Positions 8,653 through 17,931 of a stretch of DNA of 64,000 bases are shown here, one piece after another (the first letter of the stretch is position 1; each line of letters starts with the position of its first letter). The stretch comes from Marinilabilia rubra. GTDB taxonomy: Bacteria > Bacteroidota > Bacteroidia > Bacteroidales > Marinilabiliaceae. Below the pieces are notes generated by a model that worked only from the letters and a program-made list of their open reading frames with translations, did no database searches and was not told the origin of the DNA. The DNA lies in assembly GCF_003121985.1 (NCBI RefSeq), contig NZ_QEWP01000008.1:186001-250000 (forward strand). Reading direction: 5' to 3'. Made by a program: the position numbers and the translations under genes.

Positions 8653-9237
8653 ATGAAACCAAATTATTTATTAATTGTCGCTCTTTCCCTTTTTATGATT
8701 GCTGGTTTATCCAGTTGTAAATCAAAAAAGAAAGTATCTGCCAAGAGTGAAATTGGTGATATCATTGAAGAGCTTCCTTGTGAAAATAAAGGTCAGTCGG
8801 ACAAAAACTATTTTCGGGCTAGTGCCATGTCTACCAGTGCCGATTTGAGCCTTGCTAAAGAAAAAGCTTTGTTGCAAGCCAAGCAACGATTGGTGACTTT
8901 GATCAATTCCAATACCAAATCGGTAACAGATCGTTATGTCAATGAACGCGAAATTGGTGATGCTTCCGAGTTTGAGCAGAAATTTGAGAACATGACCCGT
9001 GAAGTGGCTGATGAAACGATCAATAATATTGTAGTGATTTGTGAAAAGGCCAGTGTCATGGACAATGGTAAATACCATGGTTTTGTTGCTATTGAAGTGC
9101 ATCGGGATGATGTTTTAAAGGGCATTGATGATCGTATTTCAAACAATGACAGACTTCAACTGGATTATGATAAAAAGAAATTCCAGGAGATCTTTGAAGA
9201 AGAAATGGAGGAGATGGCTGAAGAAAGAGGCTATTAA
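8653..9237 (+). CDS. Small lipoprotein of unknown function (LPP20-like)
   Basis: This predicted 194-residue lipoprotein has a basic N-terminus, a hydrophobic stretch and a lipobox GLSSC (Cys22), followed by a lysine-rich linker. The body (residues ~55-170) alternates helix and strand, with YFRASAMSTSADLSLAKEKA and YHGFVAIEVHRDDVLKGI, which resembles LPP20-type or SIMPL-like envelope domains. The C-terminus is strongly acidic (EEEMEEMAEE). ATG 8653 was preferred to the TTG at 8644. I do not recognise a specific function. Repeat elements begin within 40 nt of its stop codon. Confidence 0.75.
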   Translation: MKPNYLLIVALSLFMIAGLSSCKSKKKVSAKSEIGDIIEELPCENKGQSDKNYFRASAMSTSADLSLAKEKALLQAKQRLVTLINSNTKSVTDRYVNEREIGDASEFEQKFENMTREVADETINNIVVICEKASVMDNGKYHGFVAIEVHRDDVLKGIDDRISNNDRLQLDYDKKKFQEIFEEEMEEMAEERGY

Positions 9238-9299
9238 TTTGATGTTGTCCCAAGCAAGCGTGACGGCGCAAATGGTACTTTATGGACCGACACTAAGTA

Positions 9300-9450
9300 G
9301 TCTCTGTCCATAAACTAAGCGTTTTTCACGTGTTTGAACTAGAAAGTTCAAATTCAAGGCGTGTGAAAAATCTAAACCGCAGAATACTATTGTATTTGAG
9401 GATTTAGATTTTGAGCAACAACGCAGAAGTTGGACTTTATAGACAAACAC
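9300..9450. mobile_element. MITE-like element, family A copy 2
   Basis: This 151-bp element lies between TAAGTA repeats (9294-9299 and 9451-9456). The left end is GTCTCTGTCCATAAA; the right end on the other strand is GTGTTTGTCTATAAAGTCC. Inside is a hairpin TTTGAACT-AGAA-AGTTCAAA nested in TTTTTCAC/GTGAAAAA. Confidence 0.65.
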
Positions 9451-9456
9451 TAAGTA

Positions 9457-9629
9457 GTGCCAGCGAGAAAACTCATGCTTTTCATCTGTGTCTGCATGAA
9501 GGCGTCAAGTGCAAGGCTTGCGATGTCAGAAAAGCAGGAGTCCCGATGCTTCGGGATGACTGTTTTGAAGACAAGCATTGAGTTTACCCCGACCCTTCGG
9601 GGCAGCAATTGTCGTTTTCTTGCAAACAC
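9457..9629. mobile_element. MITE-like element, family A copy 3
   Basis: This 173-bp element lies between TAAGTA repeats (9451-9456, shared with copy 2, and 9630-9635). The ends are GTGCCAGCGAGAAAACTC and, on the other strand, GTGTTTGCAAGAAAACGAC. Its first ~75 nt are nearly identical to copy 4 at 15475. It carries two palindromes, TCCCGATGCTTCGGGA (9541-9556) and CCCCGACCCTTCGGGG (9587-9602). Confidence 0.7.
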
Positions 9630-9666
9630 TAAGTAATTGCATTTAATAAAAACCGGATACAAACAA

Positions 9667-9698
9667 TTTGCATTGCGCCAAATTATTATCTATCTTTG
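9667..9698 (+). promoter_or_regulatory. Consensus promoter of rpsO
   Basis: TTTG (9667-9670), a 20-nt spacer and TATCTTTG (9691-9698) form a full match to the Bacteroidota -33/-7 promoter. The start is predicted near 9703, leaving a ~32-nt leader before the rpsO ATG. Confidence 0.8.
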
Positions 9699-9734
9699 CG
9701 GCCTATTTGTAAATCATATATTTAAAAAGGTCGT

Positions 9735-10004
9735 ATGCATCTGACAAAAGAAGAAAAACAAGAGATCTTTGCGAAGTACGGGAAGTCGAATTCTGACACT
9801 GGTTCACCTGAAAGCCAGATAGCATTATTTACCAACCGTATCGCACACTTGACTGGACACCTGAAGTCTAATAAGAAAGATTTCAGTACTGAGTATGCTC
9901 TTAAAAAGATGGTGGGTAAACGTCGTCGTTTACTTGACTATTTAAAGGCAAAAGATATTGAAAAATATCGTGCTTTGATTAAAGAGCTCAACATCCGTAA
10001 GTAA
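9735..10004 (+). CDS. rpsO: 30S ribosomal protein S15
   Basis: S15 binds the central domain of 16S rRNA early in small-subunit assembly. The product is 89 residues, exactly the usual length. It contains YGKSNSDTGSPESQIALFT near the N-terminus and LKKMVGKRRRLLDYLKAKD towards the C-terminus, both diagnostic. It lies upstream of pnp, the classical rpsO-pnp pairing, but a terminator and a second promoter-like box separate the two here. Confidence 0.97.
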   Translation: MHLTKEEKQEIFAKYGKSNSDTGSPESQIALFTNRIAHLTGHLKSNKKDFSTEYALKKMVGKRRRLLDYLKAKDIEKYRALIKELNIRK

Positions 10005-10025
10005 GTCAAGAAGGATAGTATTGAA

Positions 10026-10060
10026 GAGGCAGTTCTCCGGGAGAATTGCCTCTTGTTTTT
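10026..10060 (+). terminator. Terminator between rpsO and pnp
   Basis: GAGGCAGTTCTCC pairs with GGAGAATTGCCTC (13 bp, one G-T pair), followed by TTGTTTTTTG. Confidence 0.85.
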
Positions 10061-10145
10061 TGTAGACTGATCATTTTTTCTGAATATTTGACAGCAATGA
10101 TGCAAAAAAAATGAATAATGTAAGGCTCAGAATTTAGATATTATC

Positions 10146-10153
10146 TATATTTG
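10146..10153 (+). promoter_or_regulatory. -7 box TATATTTG before pnp
   Basis: TATATTTG matches TAnnTTTG and would start a transcript near 10158, giving a ~36-nt leader. No good -33 TTTG is visible. It supports separate transcription of pnp after the rpsO terminator. Confidence 0.5.
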
Positions 10154-10193
10154 GAGCTGACTAAGAGATTGTAAGAAAAATAGAGATTTATTT

Positions 10194-12329
10194 ATGATTA
10201 AGCCGATTGAAAAAAATATTGACCTTGGAGATGGAAGGTCAATCGTAATTGAAACTGGAAAGTTGGCCAAGCAGGCCGACGGATCGGTCGTTGTTAGAAT
10301 GGGCAATACGTATTTGCTCGCTACTGTGGTTTCTGCAAAAGAAGCGAAACCTGATGTCGATTTTATGCCACTCTCTGTTGATTACAGGGAGAAATTTTCT
10401 GCTGCGGGTCGTTTCCCCGGTGGTTTTCAAAAGAGGGAAGCGCGTCCTTCAGATTATGAGATTTTAGTATCCAGACTGGTCGACCGTGCATTACGTCCTC
10501 TTTTCCCTGAAGATTATCATGCTGATACATTTGTCAATGTGAGTTTGATTTCCGGTGATGCCGAGAGTACTCCGGATGCTTTAGCCGGACTGGCTGCTTC
10601 TGCTGCATTGGCTGTTTCCGATATTCCTTTTGGAGGTCCTATTTCAGAAGTAAGAGTAGGCCGGATTAATGGCGAACTGAAAATCAATCCTACTGCCTCA
10701 GAAGTAAAAGAGGCAGATATGGAGATTATAGTTGCTGCTTCCAAAGAAAACATTATGATGGTGGAAGGAGAAATGGATGAGGTTTCAGAAGCTGAGCTTC
10801 TGGAAGCTATGAAATTTGCCCATGAAGCTATCAAGGTTCAATGTGATGCTCAGATTGAGCTTGCTCAAATGGTAGAAGGCGCTAATGAAAAGCGTGAATA
10901 CTCACATGAAAACAATGATGAGGATCTTCGTCAGAAGGTTTGGGACGCCACCTTTGAAAAAGCTAAGGAAGTGGCACGTTCTGCCAATCCAAACAAACAA
11001 GAGCGTTTCGCTGCTTTTGATGAAATTGTAACCGAATTCATTGAGAATAATTACAATGCTGAAGAAGACGAAATTCCTGAAGGACTAATTAAACGCTACT
11101 TTCACGATGTTGAGAAAGACGCGGTACGTCGCGTAATGCTGGATGAAAACATTCGTTTGGATGGCCGCGCCATGGACGAGATTCGTCCTATCTGGTGTGA
11201 AGTCGATTCTTTGCCTGGTCCTCATGGTTCTGCGATTTTTACACGTGGAGAAACTCAGTCATTGACCACCGTTACATTAGGCTCCAAGCTTGACGAGAAA
11301 ATTGTTGACAATGTACTGGAGAAAAGTGTTGACCGCTTCTTGTTACATTATAATTTCCCTCCTTTCTCTACCAATGATGCCAAGCCATACAGAGGTGTTG
11401 GTCGTCGCGAGATTGGTCACGGAAATCTGGCACACAGAGCATTGAAGAGAATGCTTCCAGATGAACTGCCGTATGTTTTGAGGGTGGTTTCTGATATCCT
11501 GGAATCCAACGGTTCTTCGTCGATGGCAACTGTATGTGCAGGAACAATGGCACTTATGGATGCAGGTATTAAATTTAAAAAACCTGTATCTGGTATTGCT
11601 ATGGGATTGATCACAGATAAAGACAGTGATAAATATGTGGTACTTTCAGATATTCTTGGTGATGAAGACCACCTTGGAGATATGGACTTCAAAGTGACCG
11701 GTACCCGTGATGGAATCACTGCTACCCAGATGGACATTAAGGTGGACGGACTCTCTTATGAAGTACTTGAGAAAGCACTTGAGCAAGCCAAACAAGGACG
11801 TTTCCACATTCTGGACAAGATTACCGAAACCATTGATAAACCGCGCGAAGATTACAAACCTCATGCTCCGCGTATCGTTACTTTGAAGATACCTAAAGAG
11901 ATGATTGGTGCTGTAATTGGACCAGGTGGAAAAATCATTCAGGAAATTCAGGCTGAAACTGAGACTTCAATTGCTATTGACGAGGACGAAAACTTTGGTA
12001 TTGTTGATATCTCTGCCAGCAATAAAGATAATATTGACAGGGCCCTTTCACGAATTGAAGCTATTGTTGCTGTTCCTGAGGTAGGGAAAGTATATACCGG
12101 AAAAGTGAAGTCGATTGTGCCTTTTGGTGCTTTTATTGAGATTCTGCCCGGAAAAGACGGCTTGCTTCATATCTCAGAAATTGAGTGGCGTCGACTTGAG
12201 AAAGTTGAAGATGTGCTGAAAGAAGGAGAAGAAGTTGAGGTAAAACTGATCGATGTTGACCAGCGTTCAGGAAAACTTAAGTTGTCTCGCAAAGTACTTT
12301 TACCTCGTCCGGAGCGTAACAATAAGTAA
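10194..12329 (+). CDS. pnp: Polyribonucleotide nucleotidyltransferase (PNPase)
   Basis: PNPase degrades RNA 3' to 5' by phosphorolysis and acts in mRNA turnover. The product is 711 residues, the normal size. Two RNase PH domains are visible: [19 protein letters not shown] near residues 65-83, and [13 protein letters not shown] with [19 protein letters not shown] around 350-425. A KH domain follows with [16 protein letters not shown] (~569-584), then an S1 domain [20 protein letters not shown] (~640-660). The two RNA-binding domains are complete. A strong terminator follows. Confidence 0.97.
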   Translation: MIKPIEKNIDLGDGRSIVIETGKLAKQADGSVVVRMGNTYLLATVVSAKEAKPDVDFMPLSVDYREKFSAAGRFPGGFQKREARPSDYEILVSRLVDRALRPLFPEDYHADTFVNVSLISGDAESTPDALAGLAASAALAVSDIPFGGPISEVRVGRINGELKINPTASEVKEADMEIIVAASKENIMMVEGEMDEVSEAELLEAMKFAHEAIKVQCDAQIELAQMVEGANEKREYSHENNDEDLRQKVWDATFEKAKEVARSANPNKQERFAAFDEIVTEFIENNYNAEEDEIPEGLIKRYFHDVEKDAVRRVMLDENIRLDGRAMDEIRPIWCEVDSLPGPHGSAIFTRGETQSLTTVTLGSKLDEKIVDNVLEKSVDRFLLHYNFPPFSTNDAKPYRGVGRREIGHGNLAHRALKRMLPDELPYVLRVVSDILESNGSSSMATVCAGTMALMDAGIKFKKPVSGIAMGLITDKDSDKYVVLSDILGDEDHLGDMDFKVTGTRDGITATQMDIKVDGLSYEVLEKALEQAKQGRFHILDKITETIDKPREDYKPHAPRIVTLKIPKEMIGAVIGPGGKIIQEIQAETETSIAIDEDENFGIVDISASNKDNIDRALSRIEAIVAVPEVGKVYTGKVKSIVPFGAFIEILPGKDGLLHISEIEWRRLEKVEDVLKEGEEVEVKLIDVDQRSGKLKLSRKVLLPRPERNNK

Positions 12330-12388
12330 TTATTAATACTTTATTCCATTATTGATTTTTGTATAATGGTTTATCAGAATATCAACAA

Positions 12389-12430
12389 ATCCCCGGTGGT
12401 AAAGGTTATACCATCGGGGATTTTGTTTTT
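12389..12430 (+). terminator. Terminator of pnp
   Basis: TCCCCGGTGGTA pairs with TACCATCGGGGA (12 bp) around a short loop and is followed by TTTTGTTTTT. Confidence 0.85.
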
Positions 12431-12511
12431 CGCTCTGTTTTATTTAATTTGAATCGCTGATAAGAGGCGCGTTCTGTCTTTCTTTTTTATTTTGAAAATC
12501 TGATATCTGCT

Positions 12512-13003
12512 ATGAGCCATTACAGGACAATTCAACAATGGTACGAAATTCTTAGTAATCGTTTAAAAGGTGCTCCGCGTGAAAGCATTCGTTTTTATAG
12601 CCTTGAAGCTTTTCCAAGGTTAATGCATCATCTGGAATCCCATAAATCTGAATGCTCAGTTTGCGCAAGTCACTTCCAGGCGTTGGATGAAATGAGCTTT
12701 GAATTAGGGCAGTGGATGAAAAATGATGCACCTGAAATGTCAAAGTTTCAGGTTGAGTTGGAAGAAAGTGTTCGGCATTTAAGGACAGACCATCAGGTTT
12801 TTCCCAAAGGCCTTTGGCTGTCGCGTTTTGTTTTGATGGGCATTTTAGTGGGTGTTCTTGGGGCTCTGATTACTATTGTTGTTGTGGCAGGTGTTGTGAT
12901 TGGTGGCGTTTTGCTGACCGGGGCTTTTATTGGAATGCTTGTAGGCTGGATTGCCGGAAAAAGTAAGGAGAAGAGAATCAAAAAACAAAATCGTTTATAT
13001 TAA
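12512..13003 (+). CDS. Small membrane protein with an HxxxCxxC motif, function unknown
   Basis: This 163-residue protein is not recognised by name. Residues 1-100 are soluble and helical and contain H44-x3-C48-x2-C51, the spacing of the zinc-binding anti-sigma (ZAS) motif. Residues ~105-152 form two closely spaced Gly/Val/Ile-rich membrane segments separated by a Gly-rich turn, and the C-terminus is basic (KSKEKRIKKQNR), probably cytoplasmic. Unlike most anti-sigma genes it has no adjacent sigma factor; the only sigma gene in the window is 45 kb away. An anti-sigma or other metal-sensing role is only a possibility. It stands alone between the pnp terminator and a 253-nt spacer. Confidence 0.7.
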   Translation: MSHYRTIQQWYEILSNRLKGAPRESIRFYSLEAFPRLMHHLESHKSECSVCASHFQALDEMSFELGQWMKNDAPEMSKFQVELEESVRHLRTDHQVFPKGLWLSRFVLMGILVGVLGALITIVVVAGVVIGGVLLTGAFIGMLVGWIAGKSKEKRIKKQNRLY

Positions 13004-13256
13004 CCGGAATAAGGGGCACAGGCTGTCATTATTCAACACTTTGAGCCAAGGTTTGCCTGCAAAACAAACATCTAACGTGTTTGAGTTAAAAGATTGAAAT
13101 GTACTTATTTTTAATCTTGAGTTAGATGAGAGGTGAAATATATATTATTGAAAATCCGCATTCTAATTCAAAAAGTATTTTAGGGGTAAGTGAGCGAATT
13201 TGAGGATCTTTCAAAATCATAACGGAGTATTGATCTAAAAACCAAATAGTTAAAAA

Positions 13257-15377
13257 ATGAAACACCGTATTTTATTTATAGTATTGTTGACTATGGCAAC
13301 ATTTTATTCTTGTAAAAATGGTCCCGACAAACCCGATTATCCGGAAACCAAGAAGGTGGACACTGTGGATATTTATTATGGAACAGAGGTGAGTGACCCA
13401 TACCGATGGTTAGAGGATGATCAATCGGAAGAAACAAAGGAGTGGGTTAAAAAGCAGGTTGCTGTTACCAATAAATATCTGGAGCAAATTCCCTTCAGGA
13501 CTAAGATTGAAGAAAGACTAACCGAAGTCTGGAATTATACCAGACAGGGAACTCCTTTGCGCAAGGGGGATAAATGGTTTTTTATGCGTAATGACGGATT
13601 GCAGGACCAGTCAGTTCTTTATGTAAAGGAGGGGGAAGACGGGAATGAGCGTGTTTTGCTGGATCCTAACAATCTTTCTGAAGATGGAACTGTCGCTCTT
13701 GCCGATTATGAGATTTCAGAGGACGGAAAATATATGGCTTATGCTATTTCCAGAGGTGGATCCGACTGGCGCGAGATTTATGTCAGGGATGTAAAAACCG
13801 GTAAGGACCTTGATGATCATCTGAAATGGGCTAAGTTTTCCAATATTTCCTGGGTTGCTGAATCTGGTTTTTATTACAGTCGTTACGATGCCCCTGCAAA
13901 AGGAGAGGAACTTACAAATTTGAATGAGTTTCAACAGGTTTATTTTCACAAGATAGGTCAACCTCAAGCTGAGGACGAACTTGTTTTTAAAGATTCTGAG
14001 AATGCTCTTCGCAACTATACAGCCAGTGTAGATGATGATGGTGAGTATTTGTTGCTTTATGGTACACGGTCAACCAATAATAACTCATTAATGATAAAAG
14101 CCATTGGTGAACAGAATTGGATGGTTGCCGATACCACATTTGAGAATAATACCAGTTATCTGGGAACAGTCGATGGTAAATACTGGGTGTTGACCGATTT
14201 TGGAGCTCCCCGCTACCGGGTTATGACCATTGATCCTGAAAATCCCGGGATAGAAAACTGGACGGAAGTAATTGCGGAAGAGTCTGGTGTTTTGAAAAAT
14301 GTAAGTCTTTCAAAATCATTTGCAGTTGCAATGTATGTGATTGATGCAGAATCACATCTTAAAGTTTTCAATCAGAAAGGCGGGCATGAATACGATATTG
14401 AGTTACCAGCCCCCGGATCTGTTGGATCATTGCGTACCATTCACGGCAATGACCGCATTTTTTATTCATTCGAGTCATACAATGTTCCCAATAAAATATT
14501 CAGTTACAATCTGGAACGTCGGAATCAGCAGATTGAGTTTGCCTCTGATGTTGACTTTGACGGAGATCAGTATGTAACCAGGTTGGTTTTTGCGGAAGCT
14601 TCCGATGGGGCCCAGGTGCCTATGCATATTGTCCATAAAAAAGGCATCCGGATGGATGGTTCAAACCCTCTTATGCTTTATGGTTACGGTGGCTTTAATA
14701 TTGTTTATCAGCCCGGGTTTGATGTACGTTTGATTCCCTGGTTAGAGAATGGCGGTGTTTATGTTAATGCTCATATCCGTGGAGGAGGAGAGTATGGAGA
14801 AGACTGGCATCAGGCCGGTACCAAAATGAATAAGCAACGGGTTTTTGATGACTTTATTCTTGCCGCCGAGACGGTTATTGAAATGGGATATACCAACTCC
14901 GACAAAATTGCCATCCGAGGTGGATCGAATGGGGGATTGTTACTCGGAGCTGTAGCCAATCAGCGCCCGGACCTTTTTGAGGTTTCTCTTCCCGCTGTAG
15001 GTGTGATGGATATGCTGAGATATCACAACTTTACAATTGGTTGGGCCTGGGCCAGTGACTATGGACGAAGTGATGACAGTGAAGAGATGTTTCGTTATTT
15101 GTATGGATATTCTCCGGTCCACAACATTAAAAGCGGACTTGATTATCCCGCAACACTGGTTTTTACTGCTGATCATGACGACCGTGTAGTTCCTGCGCAC
15201 TCATTTAAATATATTGCAACACTACAGGATAAATACAAGGGTGAAAAACCCGTTTTGATCAGAATTGAAACTAAAGCGGGTCATGGGGCAGGAAAACCTG
15301 TTTCTAAGCAAATTGATGAAGTGGCTGATATGTATGCCTTTACTTTCTACAATATGGAGGAAGAACCTTATCAATAA
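13257..15377 (+). CDS. Prolyl oligopeptidase family serine peptidase (S9A), lipoprotein
   Basis: This 706-residue S9A peptidase cleaves after proline in peptides shorter than about 30 residues. The N-terminal leader ends in FYSC (Cys19), so the enzyme is probably anchored as a lipoprotein facing the periplasm. A seven-bladed propeller spans roughly residues 70-430 and the alpha/beta-hydrolase domain the rest. Catalytic residues can be placed: Ser557 in RGGSNGGLLLG, Asp641 in DHDDRVVP and His676 in KAGHGAG. The N-terminal VSDPYRWLEDDQSEETKEWV is typical of POP. No operon partner is visible. Confidence 0.92.
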   Translation: MKHRILFIVLLTMATFYSCKNGPDKPDYPETKKVDTVDIYYGTEVSDPYRWLEDDQSEETKEWVKKQVAVTNKYLEQIPFRTKIEERLTEVWNYTRQGTPLRKGDKWFFMRNDGLQDQSVLYVKEGEDGNERVLLDPNNLSEDGTVALADYEISEDGKYMAYAISRGGSDWREIYVRDVKTGKDLDDHLKWAKFSNISWVAESGFYYSRYDAPAKGEELTNLNEFQQVYFHKIGQPQAEDELVFKDSENALRNYTASVDDDGEYLLLYGTRSTNNNSLMIKAIGEQNWMVADTTFENNTSYLGTVDGKYWVLTDFGAPRYRVMTIDPENPGIENWTEVIAEESGVLKNVSLSKSFAVAMYVIDAESHLKVFNQKGGHEYDIELPAPGSVGSLRTIHGNDRIFYSFESYNVPNKIFSYNLERRNQQIEFASDVDFDGDQYVTRLVFAEASDGAQVPMHIVHKKGIRMDGSNPLMLYGYGGFNIVYQPGFDVRLIPWLENGGVYVNAHIRGGGEYGEDWHQAGTKMNKQRVFDDFILAAETVIEMGYTNSDKIAIRGGSNGGLLLGAVANQRPDLFEVSLPAVGVMDMLRYHNFTIGWAWASDYGRSDDSEEMFRYLYGYSPVHNIKSGLDYPATLVFTADHDDRVVPAHSFKYIATLQDKYKGEKPVLIRIETKAGHGAGKPVSKQIDEVADMYAFTFYNMEEEPYQ

Positions 15378-15474
15378 AGCCATGGGCAATACAGATTGCC
15401 TTTGCATTTAGTTTATTGAAAAGTGAAAGAAAAAGTTGAATATCCCATGGGCGATGCAGCTCTTGGGGTATTTA

Positions 15475-15625
15475 GTGCCAGTAAGAAAACTCATGCTTTT
15501 CATTTGTGTTTGCATGAAGGCGTCAAGTGCAAGGCTTGCGATGTCTGAAAAGCAGGAGTTTACTTTCGTAAATAACTGATTTGAAGACAAGCATAACGCA
15601 GCAATTGACGCCTTCATGCAAACAC
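15475..15625. mobile_element. MITE-like element, family A copy 4, flanked by TATTTA direct repeats
   Basis: This 151-bp element sits between TATTTA repeats (15469-15474 and 15626-15631). It is a different 6-bp target from the other copies, which supports target-site duplication. The ends are GTGCCAGTAAGAAAACTC and, on the other strand, GTGTTTGCATGAAGGCGTC. A 20-bp inverted repeat (TGTTTGCATGAAGGCGTCAA) recurs as its complement at the right end. At the position of the palindrome in copy 3 it has a different hairpin, TTTACTTTCGTAAA. Confidence 0.72.
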
Positions 15626-16003
15626 TATTTATGATCCTGAGCCCAACGGGGCAATGATTAGTTCACAGTTCTGATAATTATTGATGGAACTTTTTCTGCC
15701 ACTTTCATTCGTCTGTATACTTTATGCGGGAAATAAATGAAGTTAATGGCATTTATCTATCCTGTTTGTTGATTTAGAGTGTTTTATTCTTGTGTTTTTG
15801 TTTTGAAAAACCATAAAATGGACAGGAATGTAACAGGAGACACATTATTTCTTTATATTCACGCTCTGCAAGGCAATAATACCTGAAGATGAATTTGTTT
15901 TATTGCTAAAAAATATTTATTTTGATAGTTCATTTTGTAAAGTATAGGAATTGTTGATTAATTCTTTTTTTTGAGGGTGCGAAATTTAAGTGGAATTTTT
16001 CAC

Positions 16004-16033
16004 TTGAAAAACTTCAGCGATTGTCTATATTTG
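16004..16033 (+). promoter_or_regulatory. Promoter of the TPR lipoprotein gene
   Basis: TTG (16004-16006), a 19-nt spacer and TATATTTG (16026-16033). The predicted start near 16038 leaves a leader of ~93 nt. Confidence 0.65.
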
Positions 16034-16130
16034 CAATAAAACATGGGCTAAGTGTTTTATTTATTAAAAACATTCCTAAATTTGTATAGAAGATAGGATT
16101 TATTCAAGAACAAATAATTCGGTTAACATT

Positions 16131-17855
16131 ATGAAAAGAACAAGAATTAATCTTTTTGCAACTGTAGCTCTTGCAGCATTGCTGGCAAGTTGCTCCGGTT
16201 TGGATAAGATGAAAGAAAATGCACCTGACGTTAACTACACTGTTACTCCAGAGGTTTTAGAAACTCATGGCGGACAGGTGCCCGTAACCATTAAGGTGCA
16301 GATACCTGGTGGCTATTTCGATAAAAAGACTGAGCTGGAAGCAACTCCGGTATTAGTTTATGAAGGTGGAGAAACTGCTTATGCTCCTTACAAACTTCAG
16401 GGGGAGAGTGTAGATGGAAACGCCAAAGTCATTTCATATGCCAATGGTGGCCAGTTTACTTACGAAGGAACTGTTGATTATAATGAGAATATGCGTGTTT
16501 CTGACCTTGTTGTTCGTATGACTGCAACAAGAGGAGAAACTACTCTGGACTTCGAGCCTGTAAAGATTGCAGAAGGAGTTATCTCAACAGCTCATCTTCT
16601 TGGTAAAAAAGGTGCTGTTGCTGCTTTAGGAGAAGACAACTTCCAGCGTATTACTCCCGAAACAGGTGAAGCTGATATTCACTATGTGATTCAGCGTTCA
16701 TACGTTCGTCGTTCAGAGTTGTCAGAAGACGATATCAAAGCACTGGAAGAATTTGTTAAGGCTGCTAAAGAGGCTGAAAATAAAGAATTCAAAGGTGTGA
16801 ACATTTCAGCTTATGCTTCTCCTGACGGACCTATTGACTTGAACACCAGACTTGCTGAAGAGCGTGAAGAGTCCGCAAAAGAGTACATGACTGAAGCATT
16901 GGAAGATGCAGAAGTGGAAGGTGCTGACGCAGAAGATTTCTATGAATTGCGTAACACTCCTGAAGATTGGGAAGGTTTCAAAGAGCTTGTTCAGAATAGC
17001 GATATTGAAGATAAGGATATGATTCTTCGTGTTCTTTCTACTCATAACGATCCTGAGGTTCGCGAAACAGAAATTAAGAATATGGCTGCCACTTACAAAG
17101 TATTGGCAGAAGATATTCTTCCTGAACTTCGTCGTTCAAAACTTAACGTAAATGTTGAAGTTATTGGTAAGTCAGATGAAGAAATTTCTGAACTTGCAGA
17201 ATCAAATCCTTCAGAGCTGAAGCTTGAAGAAATTCTTTATGCTGCTACTTTGACCGAAGATCTTGATAAGCAACTTGAGATTTATGAAACTGCCCTTGAA
17301 CAGCATTCTAATTGCTGGAGAGCTCAAAACAACATCGGTGTTGTTCATTTCGAAAAAGGCGATATCGATGGTGCAAAAGGCGCTTTTGAGAAAGCTAATG
17401 AAATGAAAGCTAATCAGCCTGAAGTATTAAATAACCTTGGTGTTATTGCACTCTATGAAGACGATGTAGAAGGTGCTCAGGAATATTTCGACTCAGCTGC
17501 AGGTGCTGGTGCTGCTTTGGATAACAACCTTGGTGTATTGGCAATTTACAATGGTAACTATGACGAAGCTGTTCGTTATTTCGGAAACAGCAACAGTTGC
17601 AATGCTGCTCTTGCTAAGCTTTTGAATGGCAATTATGATGCAGCTTTGGCTACATTGAATGCCAATGATAATGAAGTAGCTGTTAAGTATTATCTGAAAG
17701 CTATTATTGGTGCTCGTCAAAATGACACTGATATGCTTTTCGAAGAGCTTGGAAAAGCTGTTGAATTGAATCCTGAAATGAAAGAAACTGCAGCTTCCGA
17801 TATGGAGTTTGCTCGTTACTTTGAGGATGCATCATTCAAAGAAATTGTTCAGTAA
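16131..17855 (+). CDS. Tetratricopeptide-repeat outer-membrane lipoprotein
   Basis: This is a 574-residue acidic lipoprotein with lipobox LLASC (Cys21). Residues ~35-160 are beta-rich (ETHGGQVPVTIKVQIPGGYF). Residues ~185-345 contain GVNISAYASPDGPIDLNTRL and a long charged helical stretch that resembles an OmpA-like fold. Residues ~370-570 form TPR repeats, with NNIGVVHFEKGDIDGAKGAF and NNLGVIALYEDDVEGA as clear units. The family is common in Bacteroidota envelopes. Its own strong promoter and terminator and a codon style similar to ribosomal genes suggest good expression. A scaffolding role is inference. Confidence 0.82.
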   Translation: MKRTRINLFATVALAALLASCSGLDKMKENAPDVNYTVTPEVLETHGGQVPVTIKVQIPGGYFDKKTELEATPVLVYEGGETAYAPYKLQGESVDGNAKVISYANGGQFTYEGTVDYNENMRVSDLVVRMTATRGETTLDFEPVKIAEGVISTAHLLGKKGAVAALGEDNFQRITPETGEADIHYVIQRSYVRRSELSEDDIKALEEFVKAAKEAENKEFKGVNISAYASPDGPIDLNTRLAEEREESAKEYMTEALEDAEVEGADAEDFYELRNTPEDWEGFKELVQNSDIEDKDMILRVLSTHNDPEVRETEIKNMAATYKVLAEDILPELRRSKLNVNVEVIGKSDEEISELAESNPSELKLEEILYAATLTEDLDKQLEIYETALEQHSNCWRAQNNIGVVHFEKGDIDGAKGAFEKANEMKANQPEVLNNLGVIALYEDDVEGAQEYFDSAAGAGAALDNNLGVLAIYNGNYDEAVRYFGNSNSCNAALAKLLNGNYDAALATLNANDNEVAVKYYLKAIIGARQNDTDMLFEELGKAVELNPEMKETAASDMEFARYFEDASFKEIVQ

Positions 17856-17882
17856 GCAACAATCTCTTGTTTAAATAAACTA

Positions 17883-17914
17883 AAAAAGGCAGCGCGGAAG
17901 CGCTGCCTTTTTTA
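17883..17914. terminator. Bidirectional terminator between convergent genes
   Basis: AAAAAAGGCAGCGC and GCGCTGCCTTTTTT form a near-perfect hairpin with a GGAA loop, with A and T tracts on both sides. It serves the TPR gene and the opposing TrmH-type gene. Confidence 0.9.
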
Positions 17915-17931
17915 GTTATAATTAATACTCT

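Larger units (their letters stand above)
9238..9734. other. Intergenic region filled by abutting family A elements and the rpsO promoter
   Basis: A right-end fragment (about 9276-9293, reading ACTTTATGGACCGACAC) is followed by TAAGTA, a full element (9300-9450), TAAGTA, a second full element (9457-9629) and TAAGTA again. After that come the rpsO promoter and leader. No coding frame is credible here. Confidence 0.7.
15378..16130. other. Intergenic region with family A element and a promoter
   Basis: This 753-nt AT-rich stretch contains family A copy 4 (15475-15625) and, near its end, the promoter of the TPR lipoprotein. No terminator is evident after the peptidase gene, and the middle (15640-15990) shows nothing recognisable. 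Confidence 0.65.

Noticed and set aside
9450-9662. A minus-strand frame here and one at 15408-15617 share the peptide CFSDIASLALDAFMQTQMKS
   Set aside because: The similarity is explained by the shared DNA of family A elements. The frames run across element boundaries, have no usable start context and diverge at the variable hairpins.
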